NCBI GenBank assembly: GCA_023406895.1
Contig: JAEXTV010000019.1
Span: 62,001 to 126,000 of the forward strand
Origin: Bacillota bacterium
Lineage (GTDB): Bacteria; Bacillota; Clostridia; Christensenellales; SZUA-584
DNA: 64,000 bases
Direction of reading: 5' to 3'
Part shown: positions 35,277 to 44,327 of the stretch, in pieces
Numbering within the stretch: position 1 is the stretch's first letter
Layout of the letters: each line of letters starts with the position of its first letter
Made by a program: the position numbers and the translations under genes
Notes under the pieces: model-generated
Databases searched by the model: none
What the model was told of the DNA's origin: nothing
What the model saw: only the letters and a program-made list of their open reading frames with translations

Positions 35277-35675
35277 GGCGACCTCGCTGGCGGCAAGGTC
35301 AATCAGCGCCTTGGCGCTCTGTTCCTTTGCGCCCGGTATTATGATGCTGCAGCGCGAGATGGGAATCAGTATTTTCTTAGCGCCGCTCTCCGCAATGGCG
35401 CGCGCAATGCGCGGCGTGATTTCTCCGAGCATGCCGCTGGCTGCGATGATGCCGATACCGCCGATAATGACATCCGCGCTGCGGACGCGTTCACAGATTG
35501 CGGCTTCACCCGTGGCTGTGTCTGCCGCACCGCTCTTCTTCATGGATGCCGTGGCTCTTGCGTTGGTACCGGCTGCGGTCAGATAAATCTGTCCGCCGAA
35601 TTTCTCGGCGAGTTTTTTCACAACGGAAGCACCAAGGCCGCCGCCCTGCGCGTCCACCACGATCACGTTAAACAT
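35262..35675 (-). CDS. DUF3842 family protein
   Basis: Protein of 137 residues opening with a Rossmann-like FNVIVVDAQGGGLGASVVKK and containing ADVIIGGIGIIAASGMLGE, the pattern of clostridial DUF3842 proteins of unknown function. Start at ATG 35675 after AGAGGTG. The glycine-rich start suggests nucleotide binding (inference). Confidence 0.85.
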   Translation of the reverse strand: MFNVIVVDAQGGGLGASVVKKLAEKFGGQIYLTAAGTNARATASMKKSGAADTATGEAAICERVRSADVIIGGIGIIAASGMLGEITPRIARAIAESGAKKILIPISRCSIIIPGAKEQSAKALIDLAASEVALLLE

Positions 35676-35748
35676 AAAACACCTCTTATGGCGCATTATA
35701 CCTTATACTCTCTATTCGGGCAATGGCAGTAGATTCAGCATACAAATA

Positions 35749-35780
35749 AAACTCAGTCTGCGATAACGCAGACTGAGTTT
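35749..35780. terminator. Hairpin between convergent or serial minus-strand genes
   Basis: AAACTCAGTCTGCG and CGCAGACTGAGTTT form a perfect 14-bp stem with a 4-base loop. T content afterwards is modest on either strand. It would end the small envelope operon read from 36748. Confidence 0.65.
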
Positions 35781-35791
35781 AAAGCTTTATA

Positions 35792-35968
35792 TTATTTTGT
35801 CATCTTGAGCAGCGCCTTTATTCTTTTGATAAGAACAAAGCTCAAAATCGCGCAGACAATCACAACCGCGGCGGAGACGGCGATAAAGGCGAGCCACGAC
35901 AGGGTGGGGCTCGTCTGTGTCTTTTCGTATAGCGTGGATGCGTCAAACAAAGATCTCATCCCTGTCAT
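35792..35968 (-). CDS. 58-aa single-helix membrane protein
   Basis: Short gene read on the minus strand, MTGMRSLFDASTLYEKTQ..., with a hydrophobic helix at about 25-48 and a basic C-terminus ending IKRIKALLKMTK. GCAGGAGCT ribosome site directly before ATG 35968. It follows the lipoprotein gene by 32 bp in the same direction and ends just before a strong hairpin, so it reads as the last gene of a small envelope operon. Function unknown. Confidence 0.6.
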   Translation of the reverse strand: MTGMRSLFDASTLYEKTQTSPTLSWLAFIAVSAAVVIVCAILSFVLIKRIKALLKMTK

Positions 35969-36000
35969 AGCTCCTGCATGAAATTCGATGGTTTTGTTAA

Positions 36001-36615
36001 TTAGACGTTCCCCACCGCAATCAGCGCGGCTGTGAACACCTCAAAATCGTCCTGACCCATCACAGTCGACTCCACATAGATATAGAGCTTGTTCACACTG
36101 AATTGAGCGATGTAAATGTCGTGTCCGAGCTTGTTCTGCGTTTCCTTGCTGTCGTCGTAACGGTAAAATAGTGTCGACATCATACCAATCTTGGAGATCT
36201 CAACATTTTCCGTTCCGCCGCCGTACTTATCGCCAATGGGAGAGTACCCTAAATCAGACCAAAGCTCAGGAGAATAAACGCTGATTGTGGTCGGAAAGCC
36301 GCTGTCTCCGTTTCCTATGCCCACGTTGACGTGAATGATTTTGTCGTTTGTGTCATAAAGGGCCTGAACGGTAAGGGGCTCCGCTTTGTACGCTTCAGGC
36401 AGGCTGTCTCTGACGGGCAGACCGGTCAGAGACTCAAATTCATCGATGCTCATATCCTTTGTATAGCTGCCCTCAATATCTCTGATTCCGTTTTCGCCGG
36501 TTCTTGCGATGGTGTTGTAATGGATGAATTCCACTTTGCCGCAGCCGGAGAACGGCAGCATCAATATCAGCAGGCACACCAAAAGCACATTTATTATCTT
36601 CTTTTTCATGCTCAT
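36001..36615 (-). CDS. Hypothetical lipoprotein
   Basis: Protein of 204 residues. The signal peptide has basic start MSMKKK and lipobox FSGC, and a soluble domain of about 175 residues follows that I do not recognise. GAGGAG ribosome site 6-7 bp before ATG 36615. It lies between two short ORFs in the same direction (36644-36748 and 35792-35968). Confidence 0.78.
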   Translation of the reverse strand: MSMKKKIINVLLVCLLILMLPFSGCGKVEFIHYNTIARTGENGIRDIEGSYTKDMSIDEFESLTGLPVRDSLPEAYKAEPLTVQALYDTNDKIIHVNVGIGNGDSGFPTTISVYSPELWSDLGYSPIGDKYGGGTENVEISKIGMMSTLFYRYDDSKETQNKLGHDIYIAQFSVNKLYIYVESTVMGQDDFEVFTAALIAVGNV

Positions 36616-36643
36616 CTTATCAGCTCCTCTGTATTATCGTATC

Positions 36644-36748
36644 TCAGCGGATTAATAGCCCAAGAATCCATGTAACGCCGCTTTTACGCATCCGGCGCAC
36701 ATGATGCGGAACAAAGACGCGCAGGCGGCTGTTCAAACTCATCATCAT
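36644..36748 (-). CDS. Possible 34-aa basic amphipathic peptide
   Basis: An AAAAGGAG ribosome site is followed by three in-frame ATG codons (36748, 36745, 36742) and a 34-codon frame MMMSLNSRLRVFVPHHVRRM... ending LGLLIR, with about six Arg and one Lys and a hydrophobic tail. It ends 28 bp before the lipoprotein gene. The ribosome site is strong but the length is too short for coding statistics. Confidence 0.4.
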   Translation of the reverse strand: MMMSLNSRLRVFVPHHVRRMRKSGVTWILGLLIR

Positions 36749-36969
36749 GTACTCCTTTTGCCTGATTATACCTTAAACAGCCGGTATTGCGCTATAAGAA
36801 AAAACGCTGCCAAAAATGAAAGGGTGATGAAAGCCGCGGAGGTTGTCAGTTAAGGTAATTTTACACTCTCATTCGTATTTTTTTCTTTTATTACCCACAA
36901 CTTTAATATATAATACCTGTTTAGAGGAGTATTCTTAACGGTTTACAATTATTTGAGGAGGATATTTTA
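36749..36969 (+). promoter_or_regulatory. Divergent regulatory region with fba -10 box
   Basis: TATAAT at 36909-36914 lies 55 bp before the fba ATG; no good -35 is visible at 17 bp (TTTTAT, 36886-36891). The strong GGAGG ribosome site of fba is at 36957. Nothing else is recognisable between the divergent genes. Confidence 0.5.
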
Positions 36970-37899
36970 ATGCCATTAGTCACAACAACGGAGATGTTTA
37001 AAAAGGCTTACGAAGGCGGATACGCCATCGGCGCGTTCAACGTGAACAACATGGAGATCGTTCAGGGCATTACGGAAGCGGCGAAAGAGCTGCAAGCCCC
37101 GCTGATTCTTCAGGTATCCAAGGGTGCAAGGCAGTATGCGAACCCGATTTACTTGAGAAAGCTCGTTGAAGCGGCGCTCGAAGACACCGGTCTTCCGATC
37201 TGCCTGCACCTCGATCATGGTGATACGTTTGAAACCTGCAAAGACTGCATCGACGGCGGCTTCACCTCCGTGATGATCGACGGCTCGCATCATTCGTTTG
37301 AAGAAAATATTGCTGTCACCAAAAAAGTGGTGGAATATGCGCATGACCGCGGCGTCGTCGTGGAAGCGGAGCTCGGACGTCTCGCGGGCGTTGAGGACGA
37401 CGTTAAGGTATCCGCAGAGGATTCGTCTTATACGCGTCCCGAGGAAGTGGAAGAGTTTGTGAGCAAAACGGGTGTGGATTCGCTCGCGATTGCGATCGGG
37501 ACAAGCCACGGCGCTTTCAAATTCAAAGGCGAGCCCAAGCTGCGCTTTGATATTCTCGACGAAGTCTCTAAGAGACTGCCTGGATTCCCGATAGTGCTGC
37601 ACGGCGCATCGTCGGTCATTCCCGAGTTCGTGGAGATGATCAATCAGTTCGGCGGCGACATGCCGGGCGCTCAGGGCGTTCCCGAAGAGATGCTGCGCCA
37701 GGCGGCAAGAAGCGCTGTCTGCAAGATCAATATCGATTCCGACCTGCGCCTTGCGATGACGGGCACCATCCGCAAGTACTTTGCCGAGAATCCGTCGCAT
37801 TTCGACCCGAGACAGTATTTGAAACCGGCGCGCAGCGCGATTAAAGATATGGTCAGACACAAGATCGAAGTTGTGCTGGGCTGCGCGGGCAAAGCGTGA
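36970..37899 (+). CDS. fba: Class II fructose-bisphosphate aldolase
   Basis: Zn-dependent aldolase of 309 residues. NVNNMEIVQG lies at the start, catalytic Asp and zinc His are in HLDHGDTFE, and the sequence includes EAELGRLAGVED, the zinc His segments GTSHGAFKF and VLHGASSVIP, and INIDSDLRLA near the C-terminus. Splits fructose-1,6-bisphosphate in glycolysis. Alone in its unit, with its own terminator. Confidence 0.95.
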   Translation: MPLVTTTEMFKKAYEGGYAIGAFNVNNMEIVQGITEAAKELQAPLILQVSKGARQYANPIYLRKLVEAALEDTGLPICLHLDHGDTFETCKDCIDGGFTSVMIDGSHHSFEENIAVTKKVVEYAHDRGVVVEAELGRLAGVEDDVKVSAEDSSYTRPEEVEEFVSKTGVDSLAIAIGTSHGAFKFKGEPKLRFDILDEVSKRLPGFPIVLHGASSVIPEFVEMINQFGGDMPGAQGVPEEMLRQAARSAVCKINIDSDLRLAMTGTIRKYFAENPSHFDPRQYLKPARSAIKDMVRHKIEVVLGCAGKA

Positions 37900-37917
37900 A
37901 CAGATGATTAAAAAAGG

Positions 37918-37953
37918 TCCGGCGTTTGCATTTCGCAGATGCCGGATTTTTTT
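37918..37953 (+). terminator. Rho-independent terminator of fba
   Basis: TCCGGCGT and ATGCCGGA form the stem, followed by seven T. Confidence 0.88.
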
Positions 37954-37975
37954 CGGTTTAAGCAAGGAGGGGAAT

Positions 37976-38890
37976 ATGCGAACAAAGAAGATAGTCATAA
38001 CGGCGGCAGCTTGTCTTTTGGTACTGGGACTTTGCGGATGCTCAATGCTGACTCCTGCAAAATCTGAGGATGAAAAACTTGCTAACGGGACGACAGCAGG
38101 CAACATTCAAAACCTCGGATTTGCGGCGAAACAGGGAGACGACCTGTATTTCTATTACGCGGGCGGCGAAGACTATGAAGTCGGTGATATCGTCAAATCG
38201 AACCCGAATACAGGTGATAACAGTTTCATCATGCACGACGGCGGTTTCTATATAAGCTTTTACGATGACAGCCTCTATTACTGCCGTGAAGACGGTGTTT
38301 ACCGCGCGCCGACAGACACGTTTGAGCCGCGGCTTTTGCTTAAAGGCAGCATCACACAGCTTCAGCTTTTGGATGGCCAGATGTATTATGTGGAAGACGA
38401 AACGATTAAAAGTACGGACGATCACGGCCAGCCCGTGGAATTTTCGCCGATAGAAAACGCGGATTGCCTGAGCGTTTATGAAAACAAGCTTTTTTATATC
38501 GATACCGCTACGGGTCAGGTGTGGCAGGCGGACAAAGACGGTTCCGGCGCGGAAATGCTTTTTGATGTAAACGCGAAGCAGTATGTGATAGAGGACGACA
38601 AATTGTATTATATTGACCGCAGCGATGAGCAGATTAAACGCGTGACGCTGAATAAAAAGACGCCGCAGACGCTGGTGCCGTATGCATGCAGAAGCTTAAA
38701 TGTTAATGCGTACGGCATGTTCTACACGCGCGAGGTGGACGGACAGTGGGTCTGCTGCAGTGCGGACAGCGAAGGCGGAAGCGAGAAGGTGCTGGAAAAC
38801 AGCGCCACGGCAGAGCAGCATAAAATCTGTATGTTTGGGAGCGGTGCGGTCATCGTACGCACGGAGGATCTTCAGACAGCAGCGGAATAG
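37976..38890 (+). CDS. Lipoprotein with DUF5050-like beta-propeller repeats
   Basis: Protein of 304 residues with a signal peptide and lipobox LCGC. The mature part repeats short units of the type DDKLYYID / DGQMYYVED / ENKLFYIDTATGQ / DDLYFYYAG, as in DUF5050 and related beta-propeller proteins. Start at ATG 37976 after AAGGAGGGG; the longer frame crosses the fba terminator and is rejected. Extracytoplasmic; role unknown. Confidence 0.82.
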   Translation: MRTKKIVITAAACLLVLGLCGCSMLTPAKSEDEKLANGTTAGNIQNLGFAAKQGDDLYFYYAGGEDYEVGDIVKSNPNTGDNSFIMHDGGFYISFYDDSLYYCREDGVYRAPTDTFEPRLLLKGSITQLQLLDGQMYYVEDETIKSTDDHGQPVEFSPIENADCLSVYENKLFYIDTATGQVWQADKDGSGAEMLFDVNAKQYVIEDDKLYYIDRSDEQIKRVTLNKKTPQTLVPYACRSLNVNAYGMFYTREVDGQWVCCSADSEGGSEKVLENSATAEQHKICMFGSGAVIVRTEDLQTAAE

Positions 38891-38942
38891 CGATCTCCCC
38901 GGATGCATAGTATTAACTGATACTATTGAGGGAGGCAAGGCA

Positions 38943-39218
38943 ATGGGGCTGGGCATAGACTTTTCAGTGGTGCTTTTCTTTGGGCTCGGCCTTGCGCTGC
39001 TCTATTTTACGGGATGGCTGCTGATCGCCCCCTTGAAATTTATCATGAAATTCATTGTCAGCGGATGCCTCGGTGCATTGCTGCTCGTCGTTTTAAACCT
39101 CGTCGGCGGCCTGTTCGGCATTACCATCGCAATCAACCCACTGAGCGCACTGATTGCCGGGTATTTCGGGCTGCCGGGCATCATATTGCTGCTCGTTTTA
39201 AAACTCATTGTGATGTAA
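38943..39218 (+). CDS. bofA: BofA-family membrane protein
   Basis: Protein of 91 residues with membrane helices at about 8-30 and 35-58 and a C-terminal NPLSALIAGYFGLPGIILLL, the conserved block of the pro-sigma-K processing inhibitor BofA family. In Bacillus BofA holds the sigma-K protease inactive until engulfment. Presence hints at a spore-forming ancestry but does not prove sporulation. Confidence 0.85.
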   Translation: MGLGIDFSVVLFFGLGLALLYFTGWLLIAPLKFIMKFIVSGCLGALLLVVLNLVGGLFGITIAINPLSALIAGYFGLPGIILLLVLKLIVM

Positions 39219-39288
39219 AAAAACGCTTTAATAATGGCCCTGTCTTCATATACTAATCTCGGCAGTAATTTCTGAGGAGGGTGCCTTT

Positions 39289-39636
39289 TTGCGTTCTTTT
39301 AAATTTGCATTTCAAGGAATTTTGGAGGCTGTCCGTACCGAACACAATTTCCGGTTTATGCTCGCATTTTTCATGTTTGTGACGGCGGCGGGCACCATAT
39401 TCGGCATCACGCGCGGCGAATGGATTGCGGTGCTTATCTGCTGCGGCGCGGTGCTGAGCATCGAGATTATAAATATGGCCGTCGAAGCGGCGGTTGATCT
39501 CGCCGTACACGGCGAAAACCCTCTCGCGAAAAAAGCCAAAGATGCGGCGGCGGGCGCATCGCTCGTGGTCTGTATTTTTGCGGCAGCCGTGGGGCTTATC
39601 ATCTTTGTTCCGTATATGGCAGAACTGTTTCACTAA
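39289..39636 (+). CDS. dgkA: DgkA-family (diacylglycerol/undecaprenol) kinase
   Basis: Integral membrane kinase of 115 residues with three helices. RSFKFAFQGI is at the start, and EIINMAVEAAVDLAVHGENP then AKKAKDAAAGA holds the catalytic glutamates and lysine. Gram-positive members mainly phosphorylate undecaprenol. TTG start 39289 follows GAGGAGGG. Confidence 0.92.
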   Translation: MRSFKFAFQGILEAVRTEHNFRFMLAFFMFVTAAGTIFGITRGEWIAVLICCGAVLSIEIINMAVEAAVDLAVHGENPLAKKAKDAAAGASLVVCIFAAAVGLIIFVPYMAELFH

Positions 39637-40000
39637 AATCTCATATCATCGGGTCAAATAGCTATGTGATTCCGCCGGATAGGAACGCCCTCTTGTTATG
39701 TAGGGAGCGCAGCGGCGACATGCTCGAGGCAATACACCTCATGGAAAAACGCGTTTGGCTCGGTATCTCGATCTATCCGCTCCGCTTATCGGGGGTTGCG
39801 ACACCAATGACACCGGGTTTCGGTTGCCGGTATCAGTAAGCTCCGCCTCTTCTGTGATACCCATCTTCCAATGAAACAGCGGGCTGCTATCTTAATTAAG
39901 CCAAGCAAGTTAAAAGGATTTATGTTATATAAACTCTGCTTTTGTCTTATTTTCCCGTTATGCTATAATAATAGTAATTAAAAGCGAAGGGATAACGCCT
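39637..40000. other. Intergenic region before the AraC-type regulator
   Basis: About 360 bp with no gene, repeat or RNA that I recognise until the promoter at 39942-39969. Confidence 0.5.
39942..39969 (+). promoter_or_regulatory. Promoter of the AraC-type regulator
   Basis: TTGTCT (39942), 16-bp spacer, TATAAT (39964-39969) with TGC immediately upstream, an extended -10. Confidence 0.65.
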
Positions 40001-40900
40001 ATGGACTGGCTCAGCCGGCTTCAGAATGTGATTGAATACATTGAGCAGCATTTAACCGACGATCAGTATTGTTTAAATCTGAGCGCTCTCTCTAAGCAGG
40101 CATTCGCTTCCGAATACGAGTTTCAAAAGATTTTCAGCATTGTCACCGGAATCACCGCGGGTGAATATATCAGAAACCGAAAGCTGGCGTCAGCCGGTGA
40201 AGATATTTTATTAACCGATACATCGATAATAAACATCGGTTTAAAATACGGCTATGAGACGGCAGAAAGCTTCACCAAAGCGTTTACGCGGTTTCATGGG
40301 ACAACGCCTTTTCACGTAAGGAAAAGCGGAACCGGCGTGAAGCTGTATAACAAACTTAGCATACGATTGCAGATAGAGGGCGGTGCCACTCTTGATTACA
40401 GGATCGTCCGCCTTGGCAGTGTGAGAGTTTTGGCGAAGACCAAGGTGTTTCAGACGCAGTTGATTGAGGACAGACAAAAAACGGTCCCTGAGTATCTTAA
40501 AAAATGCGGCGAAGAGGGCTTATACGATGTGCTTTTCAGCGCGAAGGATGACACCGCCTATTTTGCGGACGCTGTGCTGGGCATTCATGATAATGTGGGC
40601 TGTAAGCCGGACGGGAGCGAGTTTCGTATGAGCGTGGGCGTTGAATACAGCGGAAACACAGTGCCCGACAATTATGAGATCATCGAAATGCCCGAAGAGA
40701 AATGGCTTGTTTTTCGCTGCATTGGCATGCGTCCCAAGGCGATTCAAAAGTTGTGGCACCAGATCTATATGGATTTCCTGCCGTCATCCGCCTACCGGAT
40801 AAAAGAGTTCGGCACGCTTGAGGTCTGCCGAGAGGGGTTCCGCAACGCGGACGATGTGATCAGCGAATTATGGCTGCCGTTGGCCGACAGTAGAAGTTAA
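40001..40900 (+). CDS. AraC-family regulator with GyrI-like ligand domain
   Basis: Protein of 299 residues. An AraC-type double helix-turn-helix occupies about 8-108 (LSALSKQAFASEYEFQKIF and YGYETAESFTKAFTRFHG) and a GyrI-like effector-binding domain about 130-299, like Rob/SoxS relatives that respond to drugs or small lipophilic molecules. It probably controls the downstream esterase gene or itself. Confidence 0.9.
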   Translation: MDWLSRLQNVIEYIEQHLTDDQYCLNLSALSKQAFASEYEFQKIFSIVTGITAGEYIRNRKLASAGEDILLTDTSIINIGLKYGYETAESFTKAFTRFHGTTPFHVRKSGTGVKLYNKLSIRLQIEGGATLDYRIVRLGSVRVLAKTKVFQTQLIEDRQKTVPEYLKKCGEEGLYDVLFSAKDDTAYFADAVLGIHDNVGCKPDGSEFRMSVGVEYSGNTVPDNYEIIEMPEEKWLVFRCIGMRPKAIQKLWHQIYMDFLPSSAYRIKEFGTLEVCREGFRNADDVISELWLPLADSRS

Positions 40901-41001
40901 GGAAGCAGACAAATTTGAGCAGAAAATGACAAGACCTGATGCAAGGTTATGCCGTAATATATATTGCGAAATTGACTTTAGGAAAATGGGGGAACAACAC
41001 C

Positions 41002-42717
41002 GTGAAACGAATCATATGCTTATGGATTGTCATTTGCCTGCTGACCGCATTGGTTTTTGTCGGCGGTTGCACTGCCGAGACAATGGCCGAGCCCATATCC
41101 GTTGTGAACGGCATGACGGATACGGAGATATCGCAAGTTACTGCCGAAAAGACCGAGCTGGGAGAGAGCATCTCGCTTTATGATGAAGAAATCGGCGAAA
41201 CCTATGAAATCACGCTGCTGAAAAGCACAGCGTACGACCCTTCAAAGACGGCTTCGTTTTATCTTGTTCAGGGAACAGAATTTAATGAGACGCAGATTAG
41301 AGCCCTCCGTGATTATCTCGCTGCAAACGCTCCGCAAACGCTGCTGGCGATTTTGGGCACCGGAAAAGATAAGAAATCGAAAGCGGCTGCAAAACGGGAT
41401 TTTGTGGATAACGCCAAGGCGTACGAAGACTTTATCGCCGATAACCTGCTGGGATGGGTATGCGAAACCTATGCGATCGACCGCATCGGCTTTGCGGGCT
41501 ATGGAGACGCGGGCTATTTTGCGGCCTATATGCTTTACGGCAGAAACGCCGCGTCGAATTATCTGATTGTGAACCCGGAGATGAAAAAGACAACGGATAA
41601 AACGGACATCATCGCCAGAGAGGACGCCTTCCATACCGGGGGCCACACTTCGCTGAAGGCAAACGTCTGTGTGCTGCGTTCGGAGGATGACCAAAGCACC
41701 TTTGCATTTAAGGCGGCCGATACATGGCTCAATGCATTGTCGGAACGTAAATATGACGGCCTGACCATAAGCAATGACGTGCTCGCTGGGTCGGGACATA
41801 ACGTGATTGACTGCGAAGCGATGCTTCGCGGGCTGTGTTATTTCAGCGGCAAAGAGTACGGTGAAAGCGAAGAGGCTTGTGTGGCGGCATCCAAGGCGAT
41901 GACGCAGGCGGAGAAAGACAGCATCACAGTCGGGAAGCTCTCGAAAGACCACGAATTTTACAATGAAGTGGTCGGGATTGACCCTGAATGCGCGGATTAC
42001 ATCAACGAGATATCCATTTACGATCAGGAGACGGACGATACCTTTGTCGTGCACATATCTCTGCCGCCAAACTACGATGAAAGCAAAACGTATCCGCTCG
42101 TATTGATGACGGATGGCGTGTGGCGGCTGAGCGACCATCCCGAACTGCGCCCGTTGATGGTATCGGGCCAGGTGGAAGATGTCATATTGGTCAGCGTGGG
42201 CTATCCGAACGGCTACGATTATATCAAAATCAGAGAGCGCGATCTGCTGCAACAGCCGGATATCTATCTGCAGTTCCTGGTGGAAAACCTGATGCCGTAC
42301 CTTTGCGAAACCTATCGTGTGGACACCGGCAGAGTCACGCTGACCGGCCATTCCTACGGTGGCTATTGGAGCGTCTATGCGTTGTTCCACAGCGATACGA
42401 TCGGTAAAAACACATTTGCGAACTATTACATCGGCAGCCCGTCGTATCAGGCCAACACCAACAGAGCGTTGGCAACCGATTTTGACAATTGGTATTTTGA
42501 AAGGAACAAGACATTAAACTGCCGCGTTTACGTCACGGTGGGCGGCAAAGAGGAAGCGGGTTTCATCGGGCTGATTGAGCGTGGTGTGAACGGCATTGTC
42601 GAGCATGGCTACGAAGGTCTTCAGCTTGATTATGAGGTAATTGACGGATACGATCATAACACGGTTTTCAAGCCGTCAATAAAGAACACGCTTATAAAAT
42701 TTTACGGCAAACAATAG
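41002..42717 (+). CDS. Tandem esterase-fold lipoprotein with inactive first domain
   Basis: Protein of 571 residues with lipobox VGGC. The C-terminal half is an esterase-D-type alpha/beta hydrolase with nucleophile S451 in GHSYGG. The N-terminal half repeats the same scaffold: SLYDEEIGETYEI matches SIYDQETDDTFVV, and CETYAIDRIGFAGYGDAGYF matches CETYRVDTGRVTLTGHSYGG. In the first copy the nucleophile is D169 (GYGDAG), so that domain should be catalytically dead. GTG 41002 is chosen from GGGGGAAC 6 bp before it. Such esterases cleave siderophores, feruloyl or acyl esters; substrate here unknown. Confidence 0.85.
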   Translation: MKRIICLWIVICLLTALVFVGGCTAETMAEPISVVNGMTDTEISQVTAEKTELGESISLYDEEIGETYEITLLKSTAYDPSKTASFYLVQGTEFNETQIRALRDYLAANAPQTLLAILGTGKDKKSKAAAKRDFVDNAKAYEDFIADNLLGWVCETYAIDRIGFAGYGDAGYFAAYMLYGRNAASNYLIVNPEMKKTTDKTDIIAREDAFHTGGHTSLKANVCVLRSEDDQSTFAFKAADTWLNALSERKYDGLTISNDVLAGSGHNVIDCEAMLRGLCYFSGKEYGESEEACVAASKAMTQAEKDSITVGKLSKDHEFYNEVVGIDPECADYINEISIYDQETDDTFVVHISLPPNYDESKTYPLVLMTDGVWRLSDHPELRPLMVSGQVEDVILVSVGYPNGYDYIKIRERDLLQQPDIYLQFLVENLMPYLCETYRVDTGRVTLTGHSYGGYWSVYALFHSDTIGKNTFANYYIGSPSYQANTNRALATDFDNWYFERNKTLNCRVYVTVGGKEEAGFIGLIERGVNGIVEHGYEGLQLDYEVIDGYDHNTVFKPSIKNTLIKFYGKQ

Positions 42718-42839
42718 CGAATGCGGGCCTTAACCAGAACCGGCTCTGCGTTCCCGGTTGAGTTAATTCGCCAACAAAGCGATCCTCTATAATGAGATGT
42801 CCGCGAGGCGACTGAGGCGCGATCGTTTGTAGAATAAGA

Positions 42840-42876
42840 AAATCCCATGTTCAAAGAGATTTGACATGGGATTTTT
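42840..42876. terminator. Bidirectional terminator
   Basis: AAATCCCATGT and ACATGGGATTT form an 11-bp stem followed by T's, between convergent genes. Confidence 0.85.
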
Positions 42877-42983
42877 CGATTTCCTGTTATGTCACTTTGC
42901 TTCTCACGGCGCAGTGACGTTCGTGCAACGATAGGGTTTTTGGTCAAGCCAGTCCGTTTGACCGGTCTTTTGCGTTCGTACAG

Positions 42984-44327
42984 CTAAGCTTCGTCCGAAT
43001 GCTGCCGCGGCTTTTCGGTTAAATAGACGACAGCGCTCTCGAGCCGGTGATCTTTAATCATCGTCACTTTAATAGTCAGGCCGAATTCCTCGAGCTCCGG
43101 TGTTGAGCCGTCGGCGGGTATGGTGCCAAGTATGCCGAACACGAGCCCGCCGAAGGTTTCGTATTCGTCTTCGGGCAGCAGAACGCCGAGCTCCTTTGAA
43201 ACCTTATCCAGCGAGGCCGCACCGCTTAAGCGCCACGTGTTGGAATCAATCCGCTCGATCAGCGGCGATTCGGCAGGCACGGTTAAGTCGTCCTCAAGAT
43301 CACCCACAAGCTGCTCCAAAAGATCATACATCGTAATGATGCCGCTCATGCCGCCGTGCTCGTCCAGCACCACGGCAAAATGATTGCGGCTCTTTTTCAT
43401 GTTGCGGAACAGCACATCGGCGCGCACGGTCTCCGGCACGAAATAGGCGCTTTTGACCGCGCTGCTCATCACCGAAGCGCGGCTTTTGTCTTTAAGCCGG
43501 AAATAATCCTTGGCATTGAGCACACCGATAATGTTATCGGGACTTTCCGCACAGACAGGGTACATGGAATGGCGGCTCTGAATGATGGTCTGCTCCCACT
43601 GATCATCCGTCTCATCCAGCCAAAGCAGAGAGACTTCTGTGCGGTGCGTCATAATTTCATCTGCGCTCGTATCGTTAAATTCAAAGATGTTTTGTATAAA
43701 ATCCTTTTCATCCGGCTGTATGGCGCCTTTTTCGCTGCCTGCGTCCACCATTAGCAATATCTCTTCCTCGGTGATCTCTTCATCGCTGCTGTGCGGGTTG
43801 ATGCCGAATAGGCGCAGGATACCGTTGGCAGATACCGTGAGCAGCCAGACGACGGGTGCGAAGATTTTAGAGATGATATAGACCAGCAAAGACAGCGATA
43901 GTGCCAGCTTCTCCGCTTTCTTCATCCCGATGCGCTTGGGGACGAGCTCACCGAGGGTGACCGTAAAGTAAGTCAGCAGCAGTGTGATGATCACGACAGA
44001 GATCGTGCCGAGCACGGCCGGCGAGATATTGACGCCGATGCCAAGGAGCCCCGCCGCAAGCCGGTCGGAAAAGTTCTGCGCGGCAAAAGCGCTGCCCAAA
44101 AGGTTCACAAGCGTGATGCCGATTTGTATCGTCGCGAGAAAACGCGCGGGCTGCATCGTCAGCTTTGTGAGCCGAATAGCGCGTTTGTCTCCCGCCGCCG
44201 CCATTTTTGCCACTTTGTTGTCGTTGATGCTGATGATCGCAATCTCGGCGCACGCAAAAAGTGCATTGATAAAGATCAAAACAACCTGTAATACGATTTG
44301 CCCAAATATCGGGTCACTGTCGTTCAA
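42984..44327 (-). CDS. DUF21/CBS/CorC-domain (hemolysin-like) membrane protein
   Basis: Protein of 447 residues. A four-helix CNNM/DUF21 membrane domain (about 1-190), two CBS domains (about 210-330, TSADEIMTHRTEVS and YDLLEQLVGDLEDD) and a C-terminal CorC_HlyC transporter-associated domain. Members export Mg2+ or Na+. TTG 44327 is taken as the start because GGAGG precedes it by 8 bp; an upstream TTG at 44357 has no ribosome site. Confidence 0.92.
   Translation of the reverse strand: MNDSDPIFGQIVLQVVLIFINALFACAEIAIISINDNKVAKMAAAGDKRAIRLTKLTMQPARFLATIQIGITLVNLLGSAFAAQNFSDRLAAGLLGIGVNISPAVLGTISVVIITLLLTYFTVTLGELVPKRIGMKKAEKLALSLSLLVYIISKIFAPVVWLLTVSANGILRLFGINPHSSDEEITEEEILLMVDAGSEKGAIQPDEKDFIQNIFEFNDTSADEIMTHRTEVSLLWLDETDDQWEQTIIQSRHSMYPVCAESPDNIIGVLNAKDYFRLKDKSRASVMSSAVKSAYFVPETVRADVLFRNMKKSRNHFAVVLDEHGGMSGIITMYDLLEQLVGDLEDDLTVPAESPLIERIDSNTWRLSGAASLDKVSKELGVLLPEDEYETFGGLVFGILGTIPADGSTPELEEFGLTIKVTMIKDHRLESAVVYLTEKPRQHSDEA

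Noticed and set aside
36976..38106. 376-codon minus-strand frame opposite fba
   Set aside because: Shadow of the high-GC codon pattern of fba; no ribosome site and no family resemblance.
41242..42390. 382-codon minus-strand frame opposite the esterase gene
   Set aside because: Antisense shadow of a well-supported gene.
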